Below are positions 1 through 8,670 of a DNA stretch of 64,000 nt, piece by piece. The translations under genes and the position numbers were made by a program. Every line of letters starts with the position of its first letter. Position 1 is the first letter of the stretch. The notes under the pieces were generated by a model. The model saw nothing but the letters and a program-made list of their open reading frames with translations, searched no databases and had not been told where the DNA came from. Location: positions 137,374,171-137,438,170 of the forward strand of contig NC_084759.1 in the NCBI RefSeq assembly GCF_028858725.1, read 5' to 3'. This stretch comes from Colius striatus (Eukaryota; Chordata; Aves; Coliiformes; Coliidae).

Positions 1-1028
1 GTCCCATCTCTGTGGCTTCTTCATTGAAGACCCTCATTGAATGCTGAAAAGGGAAGTCATCTGTCCAGAGGATAGCTGTTTGAGACAATCTTCTTTCTTA
101 CAGTCTCTTACACCATCCCGTGGCTGCTTTCCTTGCTTTCATAATCTTCTTCAATAGTGGTGATCTTTATATGGCTTATGGAGTAAGGAAAGAGAAGACA
201 GAATACAGGAGATCATACATGGAACAAGACCAATTCCTAACATGAAAAATATCAATCCCATTAACAAGGCAGTCCCAATTTGTGCTAACGGCTTTCCTCA
301 CCCAGTGAGTTCCAGGGACCCTAGGAGACAGTTGGTCCATAATTCTGGGGAAAGTCTGTCAAACCAGTCTTTAGATTGTGTTGACTGAAGCAGCTCAATG
401 GTTTGGTCAGTGATTTCCTTCATTTTGTTTCAGGCTTCCTCAATGGAAGTTGTTGCATTGTGTATAGTAGTACAACGTTCGGTGTTCATCAAGTTAAAAA
501 TTCTGCACACTCCTTGTTCTTTTAACAATAACATACCTAATGCCAGATGAATCTATAAAGTCGTTTTTTTATACCTGTTGTTGGACTTGTAAGTTTAACT
601 CTGCAAAAGTATATCTGGTCCAATACTTAACGCATGTAGATTCCAAGTAATATTCTCTAACACAAATTGGTGAAAAATCCTCCTGGAATGTAAGGAGGGG
701 AGAATAATTCCACAATCAAGTCCCACATGTTGAACTCAATTTAGTCTAGAATAGAACTTTCCATTAGAACATCCCCAGGCCAGTTCAAAGACAGCAGGAT
801 AAATACTATCCTTACAAGTCCAAGTATCATTAAAGTTTAAGAGATAGATCAACAGGGCTGTAGCTATTTGGGTACTCTTTAAGGGGTAGCGAGTGCAAGG
901 GACTAGACAATATTTAGATAGGCTATAGCAACACAAATCCTTTGATTGGTATGATTCCATGTTTGCACAAACCCTTGTATGAGTTCTGATGTTAAATTAG
1001 GTGGGGAGTCTGTCTTCTCTCCTGTAAC
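1..1028 (-). pseudogene. ERV env relic, transmembrane (TM) half
   Basis: Read on the minus strand, this stretch carries pieces of a retroviral envelope TM subunit in shifting frames. There is an Asn/Thr-rich ectodomain with scattered stops. Around 250-420 comes a juxtamembrane segment with a WFDRLSPELW motif, then a long hydrophobic span ending in a VPCM-type cysteine, and a short tail. The layout (ectodomain, membrane anchor, cysteine at the inner face) is that of an alpha/beta-type env. The class is my inference. It continues the minus-strand env piece at 2468-2950; CR1 and LTR-leader sequence now separate the two. Many stops and frameshifts make it non-functional. The element runs off the left edge of the window. 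Confidence 0.55.
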
Positions 1029-1084
1029 ACTCAAGGAGGTGAGACAGGCTGCCCAAAACAATGATCATAGCGATAACAGATACA

Positions 1085-1250
1085 TATTTGTGGCTTGGAT
1101 GAGTGGGCAGTGAGGTGGATCAAGAACTGACTGAATGACAGAGCCCAGCGGGTGGTGATCAATGGAGCCAAGTCAAGTTGGAAGCCTGTGGCCAGTGGGG
1201 TTCCACAGGGGCCTGTTCTGGGACCAGTCTTATTCAACATCTTCCATCTT
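1085..1250 (+). mobile_element. CR1 LINE fragment (reverse transcriptase thumb region)
   Basis: The plus strand encodes the CR1 ORF2 block with [16 protein letters not shown] and [15 protein letters not shown], which is also present on the minus strand at 9,021-9,725. One stop interrupts it. It ends abruptly at about 1250, where unrelated GC-rich repeat begins. The CR1 3' part resumes at 1852, with about 330 bases of expected CR1 missing. Probably one copy broken by the sequence at 1251-1851. Confidence 0.85.
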
Positions 1251-1545
1251 AAAAACACCTACCCCCACCCCTCCCTCTTCCCAGGGCTCTCCTTTCCCCA
1301 TCCAGCGGTTCAGGGGATGGGGATTATGGTCCGTTCGTTATAGATGGACTTTGCCGCTGCTTCTTCTCACAGTGAGGCTTCCTCACACTTCCCACTGCTA
1401 CCATGTGGGGTCCCTCCCCACGAGAGACAGTCCCTCATGAACTTCTCCAGTGTGGGTCCTTCTCATGGGCTACAGCTCCATACAAACTGCTCCAGCATGG
1501 GGTCTCCCACGGGGGCAGCTCCTCACACACTGCCCTAACGTGGGA
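1251..1545 (+). repeat. GC-rich internally repetitive LTR-like segment
   Basis: Imperfect units of about 40-45 bases recur, each with a core like ctccagtgtgggtcct followed by cacggg and cagctcc. Clear copies lie near 1395-1425, 1445-1475 and 1490-1520. Repeats of this appearance occur in avian LTR retroelements. I cannot name the family. The segment runs straight into a leader-like sequence shared with 22,550-22,852, so it is probably the U5 end or leader of a small LTR element. Confidence 0.45.
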
Positions 1546-1851
1546 CACAAGGACTGGGAGGAGTTTGAGATAAGGATTGTAATTGGGAGCGGCAACGGGC
1601 AAAACATAGACTGAGCAGTGTCAGAATGGAGTGATTGTGGAGAACTTTGGTTTGTTTTAATTATGGTGAGGGGATGAGGGGTGGATTGTATGTAAATTGT
1701 CCACTTTTGTTCAGTGTTGTGATGATGTTATTTTTTCATTTTGGGTGTGGTGAATTCTTTTTCTGTTGCTGTGAGTGAAGATTGTGAAAGTTGTGTGACG
1801 AATGTGTATTTTTATGATACTTCTTAAATATGTGAGTCACAGAGGTGAGGG
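1546..1851 (+). mobile_element. Short LTR-element internal region, copy 1
   Basis: It matches 22,566-22,852 in order: an aattgggag block, an aaaacatagactg/aaaaaagacaactg block, aggggtggatt, and at the end gattcacagaggtgaggggtgg. The last block is purine-rich and looks like a polypurine tract. No coding potential is seen. Copy 2 sits between a primer-binding-site-like sequence and a possible LTR start, which suggests a non-autonomous LTR element with an internal part of only about 300 bases. Confidence 0.45.
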
Positions 1852-2467
1852 GTGGCCCTCGTGGCCAAGAAGGCCAATGGCATCCTGGGATGCATCAAGA
1901 AGAGTGTAGCCAGCAGGTCAAGGGAGGTTCTGCTCCGCTTCTACTCTGCTGTGGTTAGGCCTCATCTGGAGTCCTGTGTCCAGAGAACTTCTGTGAGAGA
2001 AGAGTCCCAGCACAGGGCTACGAAGATGGTCAGGGGACTGGAGCACCTTCCTTATGAGGAAAGGCTGTGGGAACTGGGGCTGTTTAGTCTAGAGAAGATG
2101 AGACTGGGGGGGGGATCTCATTAATATTTACAAATATCTAAATGGTGGGTGTCAGGAGGTTGGGGCATCCCTTTTTTTCTGCTGTATCTATGGACAGGAC
2201 AAGGGGTAATGGACATAAGCTGGAACACACAAAGTTCCATTTAAACATAAGGAAAAGCTATTTAAATGTGATGGAGCACTGGAACAGGATGCCAGGAAGG
2301 TTGTGGAGTTTCCTTCACCGGAGTTTTTCAAAACCTGCCTGGACACATTCCTGTGTGACCTGATCTTGGTGGACCTGCTTGAGCAGGGGAGTTGGACTAG
2401 ATGATCTTTAGAGGTCCCTTCATACCCCTACCATTCTGTGATTCTGTGATTCTGTGATTCTGTGATA
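1852..2467 (+). mobile_element. CR1 LINE, 3' end with ATTCTGTG tail
   Basis: The start encodes the CR1 ORF2 segment [19 protein letters not shown], followed by the [21 protein letters not shown] block and the C-terminal RTRGNGHKLEH and HWNRMPG blocks, with frameshifts. After the stop come the typical 3' UTR (ttggactagatgatctttagaggtccc) and a tail of about four attctgtg units ending at 2467. Plus orientation. It interrupts a minus-strand ERV env. Confidence 0.92.
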
Positions 2468-2950
2468 TTACAATGATAAAAAGACAAAAAACCCAAAAAT
2501 AGTAACAGAAAGAATTATGCCAAGCACCCGTCTTTTCTTCTTCGAGTTCTCAAGTGTCTCGTTGAACCTCTGCAAAACAAAAGAAAGAAAATTCAGTTTG
2601 TCCAAAATTGGTTTTAAAAATGACAGGATTATCCACTGTATATTAATTTTGTGTCTTTTCCCATGGGCATCTGTGGCCACCAAGGAGTAAATACTCAGTG
2701 TTGTTTTTAATGTCAAAGGCACTGGTCCCACAGTGGGCAAGTCCAATAAGACCAGTTGTCTAAGGTAATGCAATAGAGCAATTGAGGTTTTTCCTTCCTT
2801 GTGTCCTGGGAGAATGGCAGGGGGGTTGGGGCAAACAGCAATGATCTTGGAGCATCCATTTATTCCCCATCCGCTATTGATTTTAGTTATCAAGTCAGAG
2901 AGATACATTGGCCATCCAAGTAGGAAGAGAGTTCAAAAACTTCTTTAAGA
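2468..2950 (-). pseudogene. ERV env relic, SU/TM junction
   Basis: The minus-strand frame from 2908 to 2468 (146 codons) contains a cysteine-bearing surface-subunit end. Around residue 122 a basic KKKRR cluster resembles a furin cleavage site. A hydrophobic run follows, starting VLGIILSVTIFGFF, that resembles a fusion peptide. The frame stops at the CR1 tail. Its natural continuation is the TM relic at 1-1028, so a CR1 inserted close behind the fusion peptide. The upstream SU part is cut off at 2953 by an LTR in the other orientation. Env assignment is fairly safe; the class is not. Confidence 0.6.
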
Positions 2951-2952
2951 GC

Positions 2953-3493
2953 TATACTGAGTCTGAGATAGTGGTAATTTTACATAGCAGCTCTTACAGT
3001 GCTGTGCCTTTTATTGGTAGCTAGAAGTATGTTTGGTAGCACACCAGTGTTTTGGCTACTGCTTGCACAATACTGAGGCTATCTCTCCAACATTTTGTCC
3101 CCCATCTTCACCAGTAGGATGGCAGGATCTTGGGAAGAGACATGGCCAGGACAACTAATCCAAACTGTCCAAAGAGATATTCCATACCGTATCAGCTTGG
3201 CAACATAAACTCAAGGAGAGGAGTAGGAAGGGGTACATTCATAGTTTATGTTTGTATTACGAAGCAATCATTACATATACTGCAGTCCTGCTTCTTGAGA
3301 AGCAGTCAGATATCACCTGCTGATGGGAAGTAGAGAGTAACATCTTAATTTCATCTTGCTTTCACACATTGTCTTGCTGATACTTTATTAAACTGCCTTT
3401 ATCTCAACCCATGAGGCTTCCATCCTATTTTCTCCCCTCCCTGGCTTGCTGAGGAAGTGAAGGATAGAGTGGCTTGGTGGGCACCTGGTCACA
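2953..3493 (+). mobile_element. LTR family A, copy 1 (near full length)
   Basis: It aligns along its whole length with 23,630-24,185 and 5,171-5,632. Shared blocks are the start (tatactgagtctgag against tgtagtgggtctggg), gcagctctta, gatattccatacc, gctgatgggaagtagagagtaac, a tttattaaactgc poly(A)-signal region and a terminal ggtcaca. It is the most diverged of the three. A class I pol fragment follows directly, and no primer-binding site separates them. The left neighbour is an opposite-strand env relic. Confidence 0.8.
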
Positions 3494-5168
3494 ATATGTC
3501 GAGAAAGAATTTAGGTATTTGGGACATTTGGTTAGTGGAGAGAAACATAGAATTAATCCAGAAAGAGTAAAGAGAATTGTGAGATTGCCTCTCCCACAAA
3601 GAAAGAAAGAATTGAGACAATTGTTTTGATTGACTGGCTATTGCTGCATGTGGACAGATTCTTATGTACAGAAAACAAAAGGGTTCTATTCAAAATTAGT
3701 AAATGAAGTACCAAATGTTTTAATTTGGACAGAAGGAGAAAAACTAGTCAAGGAATTAAAACAAAGTTTAATCATTGCTCCTGTATTATCACTGCCATCC
3801 TCAGACAAATGGTTTGTTTGTCACAGTAGATAAGGCAGCCACCCTAGGAGTGTTAACTCAAGAATAGGGGGACAAAGGATAACCACTAGCATATTTACCC
3901 AAACTTCCAAACCCTGTATCAAGGGGATAGCCAGAATGTAACCAGGCAACAGCTGCCACTGACTTAAGCTGCCACTTAGTAGAGGAAAGCAGAAAACTAA
4001 TGTTCAGAGGGGTATTAGTAGTCAGTACCCTCATCAAGTGAAAACCATTTTGACCCAGAGGGCTGGAGGGTGGCTAACTGATTCAAGAATATTAAAATAT
4101 TCTTTAATAGAAAAATAGAAAATAGAATAGAATTAATAGAAAAGGATTATTTGATCTTGACTACCAGCTCATGCCTTGACCCAGACACTTTCCTATCAAA
4201 AGGAGACATGGAAGGTGAGGAACTTGAATAAAATTGTTTGGATATAGTAGAAATATCAGACTAAAGTATGACCTAATTTTAAAGAAATACTTTTACATGC
4301 AGGCTCTCACCTATTTATTGATTATCTCATATTGACTGCTCCTCTAGTGTAATTCAAGGCAAGAGATACAATGGCTATGCAATTATTGATGCAATTATAA
4401 TGAGTGAGTCAAGAGACAAAAGAAGCAGGGCAATAACCAAATACCTGGTCAGCCCAGACATGTGAACTATATGCTTTAAACAGAGCCTTACAATTATTAG
4501 AAGGAAAAGAAGGGACACTACATACTGATTCAAGCTATGCCTTTGGAGTGGTGCAAACTTTTGGAAAAATATGGGAAGAGGCTTACTCAATAGCAAGGGA
4601 AAAGTATTAGTACATTGAGAATTAATTAAACAGATATTAAAGAATTTCTCACTTCTAAACAAGATTTCAGTAGTCCACGGGAATGCGCATCAAAAAGGGA
4701 ATTCTTTTAGGGACGGGGGAAACAGACTGGCTGATGAAGCAGCCAAAGAGGTAGCATTAAGCCATGAGATTGTGAGTATGTATATTCTCACCCCCCAAGT
4801 ACCTGAACCAAAGGTAACTCCCATATTTACAGAAAATGAGAAAGAAACATTAAGGTAATTGGAAGCCATTGAAACAGAAGGAAAATGGATTCCCTCAGAT
4901 GGAAAAAAAAGGTTAAATAAACAGGCTATGAGGGAAATAATGTCTATTTTACATCAAGGGAGTCATTGAGGGATGCAAGCAATGTGTGATTTAGTTTTTA
5001 GAAAATATGGATGTATAAGAATTTATACAGTGTCCAAACAAATTTGTGACTGATGTGTGATTTGTAAGTAGATAAACAAAAAGGTCCTGAGGAAACTGCC
5101 TCCAGGAGGAAGAGAACCTGGTCTAAGGCTCTTTATAGCAAAGACTTTTTAAAAGAATTAGATACTGG
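3494..5168 (+). pseudogene. Class I (gamma-like) ERV pol fragment: RT end, RNase H, integrase start
   Basis: Reading frames with several stops and shifts give, in order: the end of a gammaretroviral-type reverse transcriptase (a YLGHLVSG-like block near 3,515 and an LPQRKKELRQ-like linker near 3,595); a connection region with SLIIAPVLSLP near 3,770; RNase H pieces (a DSSYAFGV-like block near 4,530, a HGNAHQKGN-like block near 4,680 and a LADEAAKE block near 4,730); and the zinc-binding start of integrase near 4,950-5,070. The same layout occurs in the second class I element (28,905-31,720). It sits between two copies of LTR family A, but no primer-binding site or polypurine tract is visible, so the flanking LTRs need not be its own. 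Confidence 0.75.
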
Positions 5169-5170
5169 GG

Positions 5171-5632
5171 TGTAGTGGGTCTGGGGTGGTGGTGATTTTC
5201 CACAGCAGCTCTTGTAGTGCTGTGCCTTCTGTTGGTAGCTAAAAATGTGAATTGATAGCACATCAATGTTGTGGCTACTGCTCACACAGCATTAAGGCTG
5301 TCCCTCCAGCATTCCTTCCCCCACCTTCACCAATAGCTGTGAGTGGGCACAATCTTGGGAGGGACCGTGGCCAGGACAACTTACACAGGCTGACCAAGGA
5401 GATATTCCATACCATATGACATCAGCTTAGCAGTATAAACTTGGGGAGAGGGGCAGGAAGGGGAGCATGATTCATTTTGGCCTTCCAAAGCAACTGTTAC
5501 GTGTACCAAAGCCCTGCTTCTTGGGAGGTGGCCAGACATCACTGCTGATGGGAAGTAGAGAGTAACAGCTTTATTTGCTTTTGCTTTGCTTCTCGTGTGT
5601 GTGGCTTTGCTGTTTCTTTATTAAACTGCTTA
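5171..5632 (+). mobile_element. LTR family A, copy 2 (3' truncated)
   Basis: It begins tgtagtgggtctggggtggtggtga and matches copy 3 (23,630) closely through the TATA-like atataaactt region to tttattaaactgctt, then stops. The U5 part present in copies 1 and 3 is missing. Its end lies about 10 bases past ATTAAA, near where a transcript would be polyadenylated, although no A-tail is seen. Confidence 0.85.
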
Positions 5633-6000
5633 ATACAAAAGATTTGAAAGAAACATTTGAGATCAAAATATGGAGATACAAATGCCTGGCTTGAATGAAT
5701 TAAATATATGCTAGAGAGCCTGAATAATTTTTAAGCACATGCCTTGGAAAAAAAAACAAAACAAGACACCAAAATCTATGGCACAAGTAATTCCCTTTCC
5801 ATTAAATGGAGTAAGGATCCATAAGAAACAAAATATCCTTCTACCAAGAAAGAATTGCATGGGGAAATGAGAACTGCAAGTCTCTCTCACTGCTATTTCC
5901 TGTTCTACAGCACAAGGACATCAAAGTAGCACTTGTGTTCTCTGCAGTGGCTGGTAATGTTGCAGATACAAGATTATTTTAGTCAGTATCCTAACACCAC
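5633..6000 (+). pseudogene. Class I ERV env start, relic
   Basis: After the LTR, a frame with in-frame stops gives a NAWLE-x-IKYMLESLNN-like block near 5,680-5,730. This resembles the start of mature SU in many gamma-type env proteins. A weaker continuation reaches about 5,930. Pol lies upstream (3,494-5,168) in the same orientation, which fits a pol-env order interrupted by the LTR. Heavily decayed; the assignment is moderate. Confidence 0.4.
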
Positions 6001-6718
6001 ACTAACTAGCTAAGCATTTGTTAAGCACTTGCTAATAATTTAATTAACTAACTAACCATTTGCAAATAGTTTAATCACCTAACAATTAAGTAAGTACTCC
6101 TTTAAATTGCAAAAACCACAAGAGTTGCAAAAAAGTGGTCTTTCTTCATTTTCTTTATAGTCTTAGCCAGGTGGCTCTTCATGGTCTGATTCCTCTGTCA
6201 TAGCAACACAACCTAGCAGTGATGTGTAGCAAACTATGAAACAGGTGTTTCATAGAATTACCAATATATTCTTAAAGTAACAATAACCATTGTTACTTTA
6301 GTTTTTCTGTAACTATTGATTTATACTTCATATAATCACAAGATACCTGGCACAGGTGTTTGTTAGGAAAAAGCTGTTGCCAATATAGGTGGATGAGGCA
6401 AGGGGACTGATATCTTTGTTTTAAACATGTATTGTAGTTTTTGAAACCCTTTGCTTTTATTGTATAATGTTTTTATTTCCTTTTAAATAAACCCACCCGA
6501 CTGTAAAGGCCAAGTACCACCCGATGGCTGTGGAAGTAGCACTACGGATTCTTGTTTTGATCCATATGACGTGTCATATCAAATTCTAATTGGACAAGTA
6601 AAAGTGGACTTGATATAGGTGGATGGGCCACCTTCACTTAACCCGGAAAGTAGACAGCTAGTCTGTTTTAGTAATTAGTGTTTAACCAATCACTATGATA
6701 CTGAGAATCATCACCAGG
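6001..6718. other. No gene recognised
   Basis: AT-rich sequence with a simple taacta/taatta-rich patch near 6,000-6,100 and AATAAA at 6,486. A short repeated phrase (atataggtggatg) occurs at about 6,382 and 6,615. I see no coding or known repeat signal. Confidence 0.5.
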
Positions 6719-7335
6719 ACCTGATGGGGTGAAGGTGAAAGACCTGGTCAAGATTGATCCGGACTTCACCCACATTGCCGAACTTTTCAAACTGTGGCTG
6801 ACAACAGCAGTGGACCCTGACAAGGTAAAAGAATGCCATACTGTACTATTACCTAAAACAGCTCATCTGGAGCGCCTAAACGATATCAATACTTGGTGCC
6901 CGATTACTATCTGATCAGCCATCTTGAGACTGTTCTCAAGAATTTTAACAGCCAGGCTGACCAAAACATGTCGGATTAACCCAAGGCAGAGAGGCTTTAT
7001 TAAATCGGTTGGCTGAGCAGAAAATTTAAAACTGCTACAGCTTATTATGCAAAATGCTAAGAAGGAGCACCATACCTTGGGGGTAGTATTCATTGATTTA
7101 GCCAAAGGCTTTGACACCGTTAACCACTCCCATATTCTGTTTTAAAACAAAAGGGAGTTGATGAGCACATAATTGTGTTAATAACTGAAATGTATAAGAA
7201 CGTTAAAACATCTATCATTGTGAAAAAAGCCAGTACTGATCTAATTGGAATTTATATAGGTGTAAAGCAGGGTGACCCGATGTCACCCTTACTTTTCAAT
7301 CTAACTCTGGACCTGATCTCGCTCTATGATAGGGT
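6719..7335 (+). mobile_element. R2-clade non-LTR retrotransposon, reverse transcriptase fragment
   Basis: Two frames joined by a shift near 7,140 carry a run of R2-type RT blocks. They are GPDGV at about 6,720, a WRPITI-like block read as WCPITI at 6,897, an RLFSRILTARLT segment at about 6,930, INPRQRGFI near 6,977, AENLKLLQ near 7,018, VVFIDLAKGFDTVNH at about 7,085, and GVKQGDPMSPLLFNL at 7,261-7,305. Residue order and spacing fit R2 and its relatives rather than CR1, whose matching block is [15 protein letters not shown]. Two stops and one frameshift show decay. The DNA-binding N-terminus, the YxDD region and the endonuclease are missing, and no 28S rDNA flank is visible. Confidence 0.75.
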
Positions 7336-7349
7336 GACCTGCTTGTGTG

Positions 7350-7425
7350 GTGGTTTAGCCTGATGTCCACTCAATCACAAAATCACTCCCCCTCCTAAAC
7401 TGGACAGGAGAGAAAGAGAAATATA
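7350..7425 (+). mobile_element. Short LTR-like fragment
   Basis: The sequence gtggtttagcctgatg, followed by tcactccccctcctaaactggacaggag, resembles the start of a common avian LTR type. Only about 75 bases remain between the R2-like piece and class II gag. It could be the remnant of the missing 5' LTR region of the class II element, or an independent scrap. Confidence 0.35.
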
Positions 7426-8670
7426 ACAAATGGCTTATGAATTGAGATAAGAACAGCGAGATCCTTTGCCCTTAAGATCCTCAATTCCTGAGTATACTCC
7501 TCTTCCATCGTCGTCCCCGACATCTGGGGAAGATCAAAATAGAAAGTTTCTTCAGGACGAATTAATGAGACAAGGGAAGGAAATGAAACAAATGTTGGAC
7601 TGTTTAGATAAACTAATACAAGAATAAAAAAAAAACCAGCCAAGCAACTGCTGACTCAACTTGATGAATTACTCGAACCAGAGGTTCAAGTTTCTGCTCT
7701 ACAGGTGGTCAGAGACCCCCAGCTGGATGACTATGATTCACCTAAGAAATAGAGAGGTCTTATATGGGTTGCAGTAATAGAAGGAGAATTCATCCCGCAA
7801 GCCTTCCCAGTGATAACAGCAGATAATAATCGTGCACAAAAACAATGGGTGTCTCTGGATTGGAAGATAGTCAGGGAAGGATAAAAGGCACTAATGCAAT
7901 ATGGTTTAACTAACTCATATGTGCAAAAGTTATTTGATTCTCTGGAGCATTAATGACCCCATTTGACTGTAAAAAACTGGCAGAAACCTTCTGAAGCCAA
8001 CTCAAATGCTGCTATGGGAATCTGAATAGGAGAAAAGAGTGGAGGTAGTTGTAGTTGAAAATCTAGATTTTCAGGAGGATCCATGACAGGTTGTCACAGC
8101 CAATATGATGTTGGGAAAAGGACAGTTTGCTGGCCCACAAGTACAGGCTCGACTACATTAAGCCATTTTACAACAAATGTAAACATTGGTTGGCAGGCAT
8201 TTAAGACTGTCCCTGACATGGAGGCGCCAGTTTCCCCATATGTGACCATCATACAAAAGCCTGATGAACCTTTTATGACTTTCTTAGATTGTTTAAGAGC
8301 AGCACTGGATCGCATTCCAAATATGTCAGCTGAAGTAAAAGCTGAAATGGGACTGCACTTGGCAGTTGCTAATGCTAATCATGATTGTAAGAAGATCCTG
8401 CAAGTTCTCCTATGGACTGCAACTTTGGTGGACATGATAGAAGCTTGTTCTAGAGTAGGATCATCAGAGCGAAAAGCAGCACATCTGGCTGAAGCTATGG
8501 CAATGGCATTAAAACCATTAGTTCAACAAGGCAGAGGAAATTGGAGGCTGAAATGTTTCAGTTGTGGAAAATTGGGAAATGTGAAAAATCAGTGTTGTTC
8601 TAGACCATTGATATGGACAAATAGCTCAACCAAAACATTGAGGTCCAATGGCAGATTCAACAGTAATTGG
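7426..8670 (+). pseudogene. Class II (beta-like) ERV gag
   Basis: This is a structural polyprotein relic. The first part (7,430-7,760) gives a charged, glutamine-rich matrix-like region with stops. From 7,760 comes a capsid start (GEFIPQAFPVITADN, then QKQWVSLDWKIV) typical of betaretroviral CA. The open frame 8,083-8,706 encodes the second capsid half, with a major-homology-like stretch (PYVTIIQKPDEPFMTFLDCL) and a nucleocapsid zinc knuckle at 8,553-8,595. In that CCHC box (CFSCGKLGN, then VKNQC) the histidine is replaced by Asn. The frame is cut by the CR1 at 8,671; pol resumes at 11,281 with protease missing. Stops and shifts rule out function. Confidence 0.75.
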
